The notes under the pieces are model-generated. The model saw only the letters and a list, made by a program, of their open reading frames with translations, ran no database searches and was not told the DNA's origin. Position numbers and translations under genes: made by a program. 64,000 nt of DNA from Lutjanus erythropterus (taxonomy: Eukaryota > Chordata > Actinopteri > Lutjaniformes > Lutjanidae), in the NCBI GenBank assembly GCA_020091685.1, contig CM034599.1, forward strand, positions 38,099,377 to 38,163,376, given 5' to 3'. Every line of letters begins with the position of its first letter. The stretch's first letter is position 1. This document shows, piece after piece, positions 51,701 to 53,607 of the stretch.

Positions 51701-53607
51701 AATTAAATGCTTTTAAAAACAAAATTATGTTTCATGTGGTTCAAGCAGAAACAACAGTCTATAGTGATCTACAAACAGATCTGGGTGATTCTTACAGTAT
51801 CTGTTGTCCAATCTTGAAGGTATGATTTCCAAAGCCATCATTGTGAATAAAGTTATCTGAAACATTGAAGCTGCAACTTTTCTTTTATTAATGGAAAATA
51901 AAAATATAAAGTGAAATATATTTATTACAATAGGGAACTTAGCCAGTAGAAGAATTATTTGGAGGTAGAAAAGAAACTTCTGCTCTATAGCCTTGGTCTC
52001 TTCGCTAACAATTAGACATAACTAGATTTTGAAATAACTTCTTCCAACTATAAAAGCAGGTTAGTAGCTCCATGATATTCCTGTAAATCATCTCTGTTCA
52101 GCCAAATGATGTTCTGGTATCATTAGGTCCTTTAAGTAAGAATCTGTGGAATAAGGGTGCTTATTTCCTATGTATTTATTCAAAGTATTTAAACCCACCA
52201 AGACTTGTCTAAGAAGGCTAACTGCATATTAGACACAAAGCATTGTGAGCAAGACAATGTCAGAGGACTTTCACAGATTATTCTAAGCCAAAACACAATC
52301 TCTTCTGAAACTTAACCAAGTAAATTTCGTTCCTAAACGTACCCAAGACTTTTATTTTGAAAGTGTAATCACACGTTGCATATTTATTATGGCTAATGAC
52401 TTTAAATAGTTTGAAAGTTGTGCTGAGTATAAGAGATAAATGTTTTGGACTATTTCACAAACTGCCATGAGGCTGTGTTGGCGGGACACCTACGTTGATA
52501 AGTCGGCAGCCTCGTACACGGCACCACTACACACATCTGTTTACTGTGGTTACCTCGATTAAATCACGCAAATCAGATCAAGCTGCTACAGAAACACCAC
52601 ACACACGTCTACATGTCAGACTGGTTTGTTATAACTCAGACTTCTGTTAAGATTATCAGGCCTCATTAATCCTGTGAATCACTGCTGCCACATCAATTAT
52701 GAGATGATATGAAAATTTACAATGTGAGATACAACAGAAATAGAACTGAACTAGAACATAACTTAAATACTAATAATAGTAATAATTTATTTCTATCACA
52801 ACTGTAGTATCCAAATAACATTTTTTCCTTTTTTTTTTCCTGCAATAGCTATTACAAAATAAAAAAAATTGGAAACTTTTACCACATAAATGTAGTGTCA
52901 TGTAGAAATATAGTGTAGAATTAACTAGGGCTGCAACTAATGATTATTTCCGTCCACAATTAATGTGTCTAATCTGTATTTTCTCAATTAATCGAATAGT
53001 TGTTTGGTCTATAAAATGTCAGAAAATTGTGAAAAATGTTGATCGATGTTCCCCAAAGCCCAAGATAATGTCCTTGAATGTCTTGTTTTATCCACAACCC
53101 AAAGAGATTCAGTTTACTGTCATAAAGGAGTAAAGAAACCAGAAAATATTCACATTTAAGAAGCTAAAATCAGAATTTTGACCTTTTTTCCCTTAAAAGA
53201 TTACTCAACATGATTAATTTAATTATTGATCATCATAACTTTCCATTACTTGGTAAAAGTCTGTCCTCTTCTAACAAAACAAAACTCCCCTTCTTACTTC
53301 GACCACACTTGGTTCAGCTCTCTGGCACCCTTCAGAAATCAGCTCTAGAAATGGGCCTCCTTTCTGCCACATTTATCAACAGTATGTGTGGTGCAAGAAA
53401 GGAAACCTTCACAGGGGTAGCAACAGGTCAGTAGTCAACTGAATACAAAGTTATTGACAGTCCCAATCCCCCTGCTGTCTCTGTCCACATCCTACTACAG
53501 TATGTCTGCCTACCTTCCTTGACAGCGATGGCTGGCTTCTTCTGCCTCAGACCCAGCAGGATGAAGAAGAGCACCAGCGGGATAAAGATCTCAAAGGCCA
53601 GCACCCA
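411..53607 (-). CDS. abca2: abca2, ATP-binding cassette sub-family A member 2 (partial; exons 2-30 joined, 29 exons)
   Basis: Joining the 29 exons listed below in minus-strand order gives an uninterrupted frame of 5,086 nt (about 1,695 codons), and every junction is phase-consistent. Domain order, counted from the first visible residue: helix 1 at 1-20; luminal domain 1 at about 25-740, rich in N-x-S/T sites; helices 2-6 at about 745-965; nucleotide-binding domain 1 at about 1030-1275, with Walker [12 protein letters not shown]-loop CPQHN, signature LSGGMKRK, Walker [14 protein letters not shown] and H-loop STHHMDEAD; linker at about 1280-1500; helix 7 near 1530; start of luminal domain 2. 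Long stretches agree nearly residue for residue with human ABCA2 as I know it, and differ from ABCA1, ABCA4 and ABCA7. Known family role: lysosomal and endosomal lipid transport. Both ends of the gene are outside the window. The initiator exon is missing, and the last visible exon stops in luminal domain 2. Confidence 0.97.
737..1389. other. abca2 intron 29
   Basis: Apart from the GATTAATCG-type repeat at 1040-1362 this 653-bp intron is AT-rich with no coding signal. Confidence 0.8.
1040..1362 (-). mobile_element. GATTAATCG-family short element, copy 1
   Basis: The right edge reads cattagttgcagccct, the inverse of the tagggctgcaactaatg start of the copies at 49.6 and 52.9 kb. The interior shares the tctataaaatgtcagaaaatggtg, cctcaaatgtcttg and ttcagtttactgtca type segments, all diverged. 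Non-coding, about 320 bp, with AT-rich inverted ends (aattgattaatcg). Class uncertain: a non-autonomous DNA element is the best guess. Confidence 0.65.
1390..1492 (-). CDS. abca2: abca2 exon 29: luminal domain 2
   Basis: 103 nt after acceptor gttttacag: [20 protein letters not shown], then [14 protein letters not shown]; donor TACAG|gtaaga. Nearly identical to human ABCA2 ([25 protein letters not shown]). NYT is a sequon. Confidence 0.96.
1810..2860. mobile_element. Aged element with acttgtattttacttga ends, interrupted by a fold-back insertion
   Basis: The left part (about 1,810-2,172: cttgtattttacttgagc, atacttctactaaattacattttacaggga) and the right part (about 2,782-2,860: atttctacttttacttaagta) look like the two halves of one fish repeat in which the element at 2,173-2,781 has landed. 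Boundaries are approximate. Confidence 0.4.
2173..2781. mobile_element. Fold-back non-autonomous DNA element with long inverted repeats
   Basis: Starts aaaggatagttcacccagaa and ends as the inverse (gggtgaactatccttt). The arms continue inward with matching blocks: tgaaaattcagtcattat against ataatgactgaattttca, and ctcccaaacagtggaagtga against tcacttccattgtttgggag. About 609 bp, non-coding. A partial copy of its right arm lies at 47,575-47,880. Confidence 0.75.
3700..4350. mobile_element. hAT-like non-autonomous element, copy A
   Basis: The ends carry the ttccgatttgattccaat / ataccaatcggatcagatcg pattern typical of fish hAT-like repeats. The interior (about 3,785-4,160: gttctgtgtcag, catctggaaagcttgtt, ccactgtggggtgctgtagg, atgcactgctga) is shared with the copy at 10.7-11.5 kb. 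Non-coding. Confidence 0.55.
4544..4765 (-). CDS. abca2: abca2 exon 28: start of membrane domain 2, helix 7
   Basis: 222 nt after acceptor cacctgtag: [20 protein letters not shown], then [40 protein letters not shown] and [13 protein letters not shown]; donor GATTG|gtgaga. [31 protein letters not shown] is the conserved entry to ABCA membrane domain 2. The helix [16 protein letters not shown] is intact. Confidence 0.97.
4871..5161 (-). CDS. abca2: abca2 exon 27: disordered cytosolic linker
   Basis: 291 nt. The acceptor is tcggcag, and the donor AGGG|gtaaga is followed by a 105-bp intron. A Gly/Ser-rich start ([20 protein letters not shown]) is followed by the ABCA2-specific [40 protein letters not shown] and [13 protein letters not shown]. 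The serine-rich content suggests phosphorylation, which is inference only. Confidence 0.95.
5316..5436 (-). CDS. abca2: abca2 exon 26: linker, VFLKVSEE region
   Basis: 121 nt after acceptor gcctccag: [20 protein letters not shown], then [20 protein letters not shown]; donor ATGCTG|gtaaga. [20 protein letters not shown] is the standard end of the ABCA regulatory subdomain and is nearly identical to human ABCA2. Confidence 0.97.
5437..6553. other. abca2 intron 25
   Basis: Contains a partial GATTAATCG-type repeat at about 5,640-5,845, a short fragment ending ggtgaactgtccctttaaa near 6,115-6,136 that resembles the ends of fold-back elements, and the small fold-back element 6,306-6,521. No coding signal. 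Confidence 0.75.
6306..6521. mobile_element. 216-bp fold-back element (MITE-like)
   Basis: The left arm agtgtttcccaaccctggtc...actgccctgcatgttttag is mirrored by the right arm ctaaaacatgcagggcagag...gaccaggattaggaaacact. The arms are about 45-60 bp with few mismatches, and the interior carries gctccaacacacctggttcaaat. A typical fish non-autonomous DNA element, with no coding capacity. Confidence 0.75.
6554..6750 (-). CDS. abca2: abca2 exon 25: regulatory linker after nucleotide-binding domain 1
   Basis: 197 nt after acceptor atccttcag: [20 protein letters not shown] (Ser/Pro-rich), then [20 protein letters not shown] and [20 protein letters not shown], closing with FERLFQ; donor CCAG|gtaaca. 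The fold-like [30 protein letters not shown] part is ABCA2. The Ser/Pro stretch is variable. Confidence 0.95.
6751..8417. other. abca2 intron 24
   Basis: 6,751-7,280 is purine-rich (gagacggggaaggaaaagac type) with no recognised feature. 7,290-8,075 is a non-LTR retrotransposon remnant. The end next to the exon 24 donor is CA-rich on the plus strand (8,393-8,417). Confidence 0.75.
7290..8075 (+). pseudogene. Non-LTR retrotransposon reverse transcriptase remnant
   Basis: Broken plus-strand frames carry reverse-transcriptase landmarks: [13 protein letters not shown] near 7,350, then the catalytic box FADDTNVF at about 7,465-7,490, then [18 protein letters not shown] near 7,780-7,835, and a final [11 protein letters not shown] segment near 8,040. 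This order is that of fish LINE polymerases. Stops and frameshifts make it inactive. It is antisense to abca2. Confidence 0.75.
8418..8591 (-). CDS. abca2: abca2 exon 24: nucleotide-binding domain 1, H-loop and end
   Basis: 174 nt after acceptor ctgccccag: [20 protein letters not shown] (H-loop His), then [20 protein letters not shown] and [18 protein letters not shown]; donor CCGAG|gtgtgt. ABCA2-identical over most of its length. The donor runs straight into TG-rich sequence. Confidence 0.97.
8592..9614. other. abca2 intron 23 with unexplained open frames
   Basis: No transposon ends were recognised. Between 9,135 and 9,565 two successive plus-strand open frames (64 and 79 codons) overlap by four bases and read [17 protein letters not shown] and then [20 protein letters not shown]. 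The composition looks more protein-like than the surroundings, but I cannot name a family. Probably a decayed retroposed or transposon fragment. Confidence 0.4.
9615..9811 (-). CDS. abca2: abca2 exon 23: nucleotide-binding domain 1, signature and Walker B
   Basis: 197 nt: [20 protein letters not shown], the signature [15 protein letters not shown], Walker [21 protein letters not shown], then DLILKYKQ; donor CAGG|gtgagt. All catalytic residues (signature Gly-Gly, Walker B Asp-Glu) are present. The acceptor is ttcatccag, lying directly after a TG tract of about 48 nt on the transcript. Confidence 0.97.
9821..9868. repeat. (CA)24 microsatellite at exon 23 acceptor
   Basis: A run of 48 bases of pure CA on the plus strand, ending nine bases from the exon 23 splice acceptor. 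On the abca2 transcript it is a UG tract in the position of the pyrimidine tract. Confidence 0.97.
10725..11555. mobile_element. hAT-like non-autonomous element, copy B
   Basis: The left end is gaatgggaattgataagatt, with ttattgataccaatgg close by. The right end is catgtcaatggaatcataat, then ttggaaccaattc. The interior (about 11,000-11,300: gttctgtgtcag, catctgggaggcttgtt, caatgtggggcgctgtagg, atgatgcattgctga) is homologous to copy A at 3.7-4.35 kb. No open frame of note. Confidence 0.55.
11872..12084 (-). CDS. abca2: abca2 exon 22: nucleotide-binding domain 1, Q-loop
   Basis: 213 nt after acceptor tgtcatag: [20 protein letters not shown], then [20 protein letters not shown] (Q-loop) and [20 protein letters not shown]; donor GACAA|gtcagt. 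Very close to human ABCA2. The donor lacks the usual G at the last exon position, but the frame to exon 23 (K-M-I-V-D-L-E-L) is unambiguous. Confidence 0.97.
12215..12270. repeat. CA/TG-rich microsatellite past exon 21 donor
   Basis: Imperfect CA repeats on the plus strand (cacacgcatgcacacacaca type) begin about 10 bases beyond the exon 21 donor, so the start of intron 21 is UG-rich on the transcript. Confidence 0.85.
12280..12460 (-). CDS. abca2: abca2 exon 21: nucleotide-binding domain 1, Walker A
   Basis: 181 nt after acceptor tgaccccag: [20 protein letters not shown], then [20 protein letters not shown] and the Walker A loop [13 protein letters not shown]. The donor is ACCAT|gtgagg, with Met split across the junction. 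Lys and Thr of GxxGxGKT are intact, so ATP binding should be preserved. The intron just past the donor is TG-rich on the transcript. Confidence 0.97.
12461..13444. other. abca2 intron 20
   Basis: About 12,770-12,930 resembles a fish interspersed repeat (acaatggaggtgaatggaat and tagtccctttaaaatctg). The rest shows no feature I can support. Confidence 0.6.
13445..13609 (-). CDS. abca2: abca2 exon 20: link from membrane domain 1 to nucleotide-binding domain 1
   Basis: 165 nt after acceptor ctcttacag: [20 protein letters not shown], then [20 protein letters not shown] and [15 protein letters not shown]; donor AGAACTG|gtacag. [15 protein letters not shown] is the ABCA motif just before the first ATPase domain. 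[13 protein letters not shown] is ABCA2-specific. Confidence 0.96.
13779..13983 (-). CDS. abca2: abca2 exon 19: membrane helix 6
   Basis: 205 nt after acceptor ctcctccag: [40 protein letters not shown], then helix 6 [20 protein letters not shown] and YIEAVHPG; donor CATCCAG|gtatga. A GIQW segment followed by a helix and YIEAV(H/F)PG is a general ABCA-family pattern; the wording here is ABCA2. Confidence 0.97.
14144..14294 (-). CDS. abca2: abca2 exon 18: membrane helix 5 region
   Basis: 151 nt after acceptor gttttccag: [20 protein letters not shown], then [20 protein letters not shown] and [10 protein letters not shown]; donor GCT|gtaagg. Virtually identical to human ABCA2. Includes helix 5 and the start of the re-entrant region. 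Introns 17 and 18 are short (279 and 160 bp). Confidence 0.97.
14574..14764 (-). CDS. abca2: abca2 exon 17: membrane helices 3 and 4
   Basis: 191 nt after acceptor cttcctcag: [20 protein letters not shown], then [18 protein letters not shown] and [18 protein letters not shown]; donor TTCTG|gtgaga. Completes the coupling helix (MKxMGL) and supplies helices 3 and 4. The codon split with exon 18 gives Cys, as in human. Confidence 0.96.
15079..15417. mobile_element. Small element with gggcc..ttccaccaa inverted ends
   Basis: The left end gggccattcttccaccaaca is mirrored at the right end by ttatttggtggaaaaggcccc. Inside, ttccaccaaaaatgagc and gaacagaaccagttcaag are typical of a short fish hAT-like repeat. 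Non-coding. Confidence 0.5.
16300..16760. repeat. Unclassified interspersed repeat R, copy 1
   Basis: Shares ordered blocks with 19,170-19,760 and 28,810-29,460: aaacagctgg, ggattaatc...ttggtgctcc, gtgtttggggcagcagaatgg, then cttttgcttagaatacaaat and tcacataattcatgct. Block order differs a little between copies. No coding capacity. Confidence 0.6.
16812..18310 (-). mobile_element. Degenerate Tc1-like transposon with long inverted repeats
   Basis: The left end tacagtactgtgcaaaagtt leads into about 185 bp that recur inverted at 18,178-18,310 (gatttgatttagatttttct, gataaaaataaacaatta, gaaagcattctt), so the terminal repeats are long. The right outer tip is lost. Minus-strand frames show transposase pieces: [20 protein letters not shown] (helix-turn-helix part) near 17,800, [13 protein letters not shown] (second catalytic Asp region) near 17,250, and [18 protein letters not shown] near 17,100. 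Several stops and frameshifts are present, so it is inactive. Confidence 0.85.
17000..18000 (-). pseudogene. Tc1-like transposase relic
   Basis: The transposase relic inside the element above. The longest intact piece (17,423-17,995) covers the DNA-binding half. The catalytic half is in other frames between about 16,990 and 17,420. It runs in the same sense as abca2. Confidence 0.75.
18385..19085. mobile_element. DNA transposon remnant with ccccaattccaaaa ends
   Basis: The left accccaattccaaaaaaca is mirrored at the right by cccaactgttttggaatttg, and ccaaaaagttgggacaggag appears inside at about 18,703. The right half contains acacattttcaatgggagac and acaggtctgggcttcaggcag, text seen in fish DNA transposons. 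An AT-rich insert (about 18,415-18,500) splits the left end. Family not certain. Confidence 0.5.
19170..19760. repeat. Unclassified interspersed repeat R, copy 2
   Basis: Matches copy 3 (28,810-29,460) in order: aaatctttaaaaaacagctg, ctaaacagctggttactg, attaatccacatttggtgca, gtggggcagcag, actgatgtgcttttaatag, tgcacatgggatttgtt. Ends next to exon 16. Confidence 0.6.
19807..19921 (-). CDS. abca2: abca2 exon 16: membrane helix 2
   Basis: 115 nt after a T-rich acceptor ttttttcag: [20 protein letters not shown], then [18 protein letters not shown]; donor AAAGAG|gttaga. This is helix 2 followed by the cytosolic EKExRLKE coupling motif found throughout the ABCA family. The donor (gttaga) is weak. 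Confidence 0.96.
20194..20296 (-). CDS. abca2: abca2 exon 15: pre-membrane luminal segment
   Basis: 103 nt after acceptor cctctag: [20 protein letters not shown], then [14 protein letters not shown]; donor GACGA|gtaaga. The MERAII motif and the [11 protein letters not shown] segment are conserved in ABCA2 immediately before helix 2. Confidence 0.95.
21742..22065 (-). mobile_element. GATTAATCG-family short element, copy 2
   Basis: Left edge agagctacaatgattaatca, right part gacctaacaactaatcaattaatgg. The interior ctgatttcagcttcttacat, ttgtggacaaaac and ttcaccattttctgacat is shared with copy 1 in the same order. Confidence 0.65.
24836..25250 (+). mobile_element. Truncated Tc1-like transposon (3' third), same family as 44,082-45,284
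   Basis: From aaaaaatgagttgagctcac to gtgtgacttttcttttggcc it follows 44,866-45,277 almost base for base, including CCACCACAGAGTCCAGACCTG (the PQSPDL catalytic-region text). The left two thirds and the outer right tip are missing. It abuts a GATTAATCG-type element directly. Confidence 0.9.
25253..25541 (+). mobile_element. GATTAATCG-family short element, copy 3
   Basis: caattagtcaattatcagtt, tttggtctataaaatgttgg, ttcccaaagcccatggtgtt and a right edge attaatcattgtagctcta match the family order seen at 49.6 and 52.9 kb. It lies against the truncated Tc1 fragment. Confidence 0.65.
25563..25736 (-). CDS. abca2: abca2 exon 14: end of luminal domain 1
   Basis: 174 nt between ctttccag and donor ATCCAGG|gtaagt: [20 protein letters not shown], then [20 protein letters not shown] and [18 protein letters not shown]. 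Matches human ABCA2 with a handful of conservative changes, and leads up to the pre-membrane segment. Confidence 0.96.
25737..26111. other. abca2 intron 13
   Basis: 375 bp with a short CA-rich patch at 25,925-25,950. Nothing else seen. Confidence 0.8.
26112..26208 (-). CDS. abca2: abca2 exon 13: luminal domain 1
   Basis: 97 nt after acceptor gcttctag: [20 protein letters not shown], then [12 protein letters not shown]; donor TTTGCCA|gtgagt. Nearly identical to human ABCA2 ([20 protein letters not shown]). Two sequons, NYT and NVS. Confidence 0.95.
26209..28109. other. abca2 intron 12
   Basis: Holds the hAT-like element 26,709-27,663. The flanks (26,209-26,700 and 27,672-28,109) are AT-rich with a tandem ttaggtttagtttaataact duplication near 27,750 and no other feature. 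Confidence 0.75.
26709..27663. mobile_element. Non-autonomous hAT-like element with 8-bp target duplication
   Basis: The left end taggagtgtaacgattcact is mirrored by the right end tatcgagatatgtatcacac followed by cccta. The flanking octamers are attaattc (26,701-26,708) and ataaattc (27,664-27,671), one mismatch, as expected for a hAT target duplication. The subterminal tgtatcgatacatc is repeated inside. About 955 bp, no transposase. Confidence 0.8.
28110..28277 (-). CDS. abca2: abca2 exon 12: luminal domain 1
   Basis: 168 nt (56 codons), acceptor ctctgcag, donor TCTAAG|gtcggt. A variable start ([20 protein letters not shown]) is followed by [15 protein letters not shown] and the strongly conserved [17 protein letters not shown]. 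The DNAACGW cysteine is an ABCA-family landmark. Intron 11 between exons 11 and 12 is only 107 bp. Confidence 0.95.
28385..28513 (-). CDS. abca2: abca2 exon 11: luminal domain 1
   Basis: 129 nt (43 codons, phase 0 to 0), acceptor gcactcag, donor CAGCAG|gtagac. It reads [20 protein letters not shown], then [23 protein letters not shown]. Three sequons (NET, NVT, NIS) are shared with human ABCA2. Confidence 0.95.
28810..29460. repeat. Unclassified interspersed repeat R, copy 3
   Basis: The longest of three copies: cttttgcttagaatgcaaat, tcacataattcatgctggga, ctttaaaaacagctgaat, gtatttggggcagcagaatgg, cttactgatgtgttttaaca and tgcacatgggatttgttca, in that order. A CA microsatellite has expanded inside it. 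Confidence 0.65.
29328..29391. repeat. CA-rich microsatellite
   Basis: Interrupted (CA)n with catgca and cgca variants, inside repeat R copy 3. Confidence 0.9.
30498..30657 (-). CDS. abca2: abca2 exon 10: luminal domain 1; GC splice donor
   Basis: 160 nt after acceptor tgtttcag: [20 protein letters not shown], then [20 protein letters not shown] and [13 protein letters not shown]. This is nearly identical to human ABCA2. The exon must end at CAGAAG to stay in frame with exon 11 (GCA AAT GAG, giving K-A-N-E as in human), so the donor is AAG|gcgagt, a GC donor. The nearest GT, four bases on, would break the frame. Confidence 0.94.
30658..31480. other. abca2 intron 9
   Basis: AT-rich with A- and T-runs (31,260-31,370). 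No feature recognised. Confidence 0.8.
31481..31878 (-). CDS. abca2: abca2 exon 9: luminal domain 1 with polyalanine/acidic insert
   Basis: 398 nt between ccaccag and donor AACAACAG|gtgggt. It holds the [20 protein letters not shown] helix, [12 protein letters not shown], three sequons (TNIT, LNAT, PNTT), then a low-complexity stretch with [11 protein letters not shown], seven alanines from a pure GCA repeat, and [10 protein letters not shown]. It closes with [19 protein letters not shown], which is nearly identical to human ABCA2. The low-complexity part sits where human has a different Ala/Gly-rich loop. Confidence 0.95.
31584..31604 (-). repeat. (GCA)7 codon repeat, polyalanine in exon 9
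   Basis: Seven pure CTG on the plus strand read as seven GCA codons (Ala) in the abca2 frame. In the next frame the same run would be glutamine. Confidence 0.97.
32104..32325 (-). CDS. abca2: abca2 exon 8: luminal domain 1
   Basis: 222 nt (74 codons, phase 0 to 0), acceptor cttctacag, donor GAGAAG|gtacag. It reads [20 protein letters not shown], then [30 protein letters not shown] and an [15 protein letters not shown] helix. LEQLTC, the ILxVPE motif and YRxAVCSG are ABCA2 landmarks; the two cysteines are conserved. Confidence 0.95.
32326..34668. other. abca2 intron 7
   Basis: Contains the Harbinger-like element. 33,371-33,860 is AT-rich. 33,900-34,460 has short plus-strand open frames (one of 87 codons with an [19 protein letters not shown] start) that resemble no family I know, possibly retroelement-derived. 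Confidence 0.6.
32487..33370 (+). mobile_element. PIF/Harbinger-like element with Myb-like protein relic
   Basis: The left end gggcctcattcactaacgtg is mirrored by the right end gtttgtggatgaggccc. Near 33,020-33,100 the plus strand reads [20 protein letters not shown], the KKWSDI motif of the Myb/SANT-like protein carried by Harbinger transposons. No transposase is visible. 884 bp. No clean 3-bp target duplication remains (att / act). Confidence 0.7.
34669..34845 (-). CDS. abca2: abca2 exon 7: 59-codon phase-0 exon, possibly fish-specific
   Basis: 177 nt (59 codons, phase 0 to 0). The acceptor is preceded by a run of C (ccccccccag) and the donor is GTGGAG|gtaaac. The translation begins [20 protein letters not shown] and continues with an [16 protein letters not shown] segment and KEVE at the end. 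Splice sites and frame are good, and exons 6 and 8 also join in frame without it. In human ABCA2, as I recall it, the flanking segments are nearly continuous, so this exon looks like an insertion in fish or a loss in mammals. It could be a cassette exon. Confidence 0.82.
34846..36155. other. abca2 intron 6
   Basis: 35,825-35,890 (cagaggtggaaagagtactg) is a tip fragment of the fish element type seen complete at 37,868-38,838. 36,098-36,155 is CA/TG-rich next to the exon 6 donor. The remainder is AT-rich without features. Confidence 0.7.
36098..36122. repeat. TG-rich microsatellite past exon 6 donor
   Basis: tgtgcgtgtgtgtgtgtgcg on the plus strand, about 35-60 bases beyond the exon 6 donor; CA-rich on the transcript. 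Confidence 0.85.
36156..36269 (-). CDS. abca2: abca2 exon 6: luminal domain 1
   Basis: 114 nt (38 codons, phase 0 to 0) after acceptor cccgtag: [20 protein letters not shown], then [18 protein letters not shown], with donor GGGG|gtaagt. It aligns with the poorly conserved VYHLLFG region of human ABCA2. The intron just past the donor is CA-rich on the transcript. Confidence 0.88.
37868..38838. mobile_element. Non-autonomous element with cagtgg/ccactg ends and ATAAT duplication
   Basis: Left cagtggcggacaaagtactc, right gtacttcattactgtgcaccactg: the ends are inverted copies. Both arms are built of aagtactcaagtaaa-type motifs (tactcaagttaaagtac at left, aatactcaagtaaagtag at right). The same five bases, ATAAT, flank it exactly (37,863-37,867 and 38,839-38,843). 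971 bp, no transposase. Confidence 0.8.
39434..39520. repeat. (TG)43 microsatellite downstream of exon 5
   Basis: 87 bases of pure GT/TG on the plus strand, 23 bases from the exon 5 donor. On the transcript it is (CA)n. Confidence 0.98.
39544..39665 (-). CDS. abca2: abca2 exon 5: luminal domain 1, flanked by complementary microsatellites
   Basis: 122 nt reading [20 protein letters not shown], then [21 protein letters not shown]. The NLSLxNST core matches human ABCA2, and there are three N-glycosylation sequons. The acceptor context on the transcript is a long TG tract ending in ttcgatgcag, so the usual pyrimidine tract is replaced by TG repeats. The donor GAGAG|gtgatt is weak and is followed 23 nt later by a CA tract. 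Entry phase is 1 and exit phase is 0, so skipping this exon would shift the frame. Confidence 0.92.
39675..39761. repeat. (CA)43 microsatellite upstream of exon 5
   Basis: 87 bases of pure AC/CA on the plus strand, 9 bases from the exon 5 acceptor. On the transcript it is (UG)n and fully complementary to the tract on the other side of the exon. Confidence 0.98.
39762..40472. other. abca2 intron 4 (remainder)
   Basis: AT-rich. About 40,130-40,240 (ggtctcatgattctccaaat, attcgatttgattttcaac) looks like a short fish repeat fragment. Nothing else. Confidence 0.65.
40473..40636 (-). CDS. abca2: abca2 exon 4: luminal domain 1
   Basis: 164 nt between gtgtcag and donor CCAAG|gtctgt. It reads [20 protein letters not shown], then a helix-like [18 protein letters not shown] segment and a cysteine in [10 protein letters not shown]. 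The VTQLLER start and the LxxHLExLS motif match ABCA2. The donor (gtctgt) is weaker than consensus. Confidence 0.93.
41215..41420. repeat. Repeat fragment with ctgaccggccggtcac core, copy 1
   Basis: Contains gtgaccatcgtgcagaagatg, ctgaccggccggtcaccagt and cagggcctgtcacg. The same order occurs at 49,230-49,415. Probably the end of a hAT-like element; the core is palindromic (accggccggt). Confidence 0.6.
41620..42720 (+). pseudogene. Non-LTR retrotransposon remnant (reverse transcriptase C-terminal part)
   Basis: Plus-strand pieces in order: [13 protein letters not shown] and [11 protein letters not shown] (41,630-41,715), LLFSLHLQ near 41,800, the catalytic-box relic KFVDDTTLG near 41,843-41,870, then [40 protein letters not shown] and [15 protein letters not shown] (42,421-42,651). 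This is the usual tail of fish L2/CR1-type LINEs; the exact clade is a guess. Deletions and stops leave no intact frame. Antisense to abca2. Confidence 0.75.
41973..42264. mobile_element. Small insertion inside the retrotransposon remnant
   Basis: The LINE text breaks after acactgtaaatacagaggagat and resumes at ggttgaactagtggac. The roughly 290 bp between begin ttgagctggatatcaaaacg and end aacgatatcctgcctgagtag, a rough inverted match (gagctggatatc / gatatcctgcctgag). GAGAT occurs at both junctions. Most likely a nested MITE. Confidence 0.45.
43095..43206 (-). CDS. abca2: abca2 exon 3: start of luminal domain 1
   Basis: Acceptor gtccag and donor CCAC|gtgagt enclose 112 nt reading [20 protein letters not shown], then [17 protein letters not shown]. 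This is an almost exact match to the ABCA2 segment just after helix 1, including the conserved [11 protein letters not shown] run. KNST is a likely N-glycosylation site. The split codon with exon 2 gives Ala before FYS. Human appears to have two residues at that point, so this copy is one residue shorter. Confidence 0.95.
44082..45284 (+). mobile_element. Tc1-like transposon, near full length, inactive
   Basis: The left end cactgcctggtcagaaaaca and the right end tttggccaggcagtg form inverted terminal repeats (cactgcctgg). The left flank is TA as expected; the right flank has decayed to CA. 1,203 bp. Transposase frames run on the plus strand but are broken: [15 protein letters not shown] near 44,300, then [20 protein letters not shown] near 44,670-44,730, [13 protein letters not shown] near 44,810, and [20 protein letters not shown] near 45,033-45,090. 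The last holds the third catalytic Glu. Confidence 0.92.
44200..45210 (+). pseudogene. Tc1-like transposase relic
   Basis: Transposase of the element above. The longest piece (44,562-44,942, 126 codons) covers the catalytic core with WSDE and the [11 protein letters not shown] motif. At least two frame changes and internal stops separate it from the N-terminal and C-terminal parts. Antisense to abca2. Confidence 0.85.
47575..47880. mobile_element. Partial copy of the 2.2-kb fold-back element
   Basis: gcaaacagcatgttggggct, ttaggagact, ctggtcaccattcacttcca, ttgtttgggagattctgcaa, ctccagcagtgttttgtgga and cttgggtgaact follow 2,518-2,775 in order. Only the right arm is present. Confidence 0.85.
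49230..49415. repeat. Repeat fragment with ctgaccggccggtcac core, copy 2
   Basis: gtctgagtgtgtgtggctgt, tatgaccatcgtgtggagca, ctgaccggccggtcactggt and cagggctggtcatgc match the copy at 41,215-41,420. The right edge cagtcgatcggtgcattcct is the usual tip of a fish hAT-like repeat. Confidence 0.6.
49642..49992 (+). mobile_element. GATTAATCG-family short element, copy 4
   Basis: Left edge tagggctgcaacatggtcag, then tctataaaatgtcagaaaat, ttcccaaagcccaagacaac, ttgttttgtccacaatccaa, and right edge aatcgattaaccaattattt with gatgcagctct. About 350 bp, the fullest copy with copy 5. Confidence 0.75.
52926..53230 (+). mobile_element. GATTAATCG-family short element, copy 5
   Basis: tagggctgcaactaatgatt, tctataaaatgtcagaaaat, ttccccaaagcccaagataa, ttcagtttactgtcataaag and aagaagctaaaatcagaatt, in the family order. 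The right tip is degraded. It lies 280 bp from exon 2. Confidence 0.75.
53514..53607 (-). CDS. abca2: abca2 exon 2: membrane helix 1
   Basis: Read on the minus strand after an acceptor ccttccag, the exon gives [20 protein letters not shown] and then [11 protein letters not shown], ending at donor GAAG|gtaggc (31 codons plus 1 nt). This is the first transmembrane helix of the ABCA fold and its luminal exit. It begins in phase 0 with no ATG, so an upstream initiator exon is needed. In human ABCA2 that exon codes for the short cytosolic tail with the LLLWKN motif, and I do not find it in the 10.4 kb to the right. Confidence 0.95.

Larger units (their letters stand above)
43207..53513. other. abca2 intron 2
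   Basis: Ten-kilobase intron. Recognised contents: Tc1 element 44,082-45,284; partial fold-back copy 47,575-47,880; repeat fragment 49,230-49,415; GATTAATCG-type elements 49,642-49,992 and 52,926-53,230. 45,300-47,570 is long AT-rich sequence with no feature. 47,900-49,200, 50,000-52,920 and 43,210-44,080 show nothing I can name apart from a purine-rich stretch at 50,940-51,060. Confidence 0.7.
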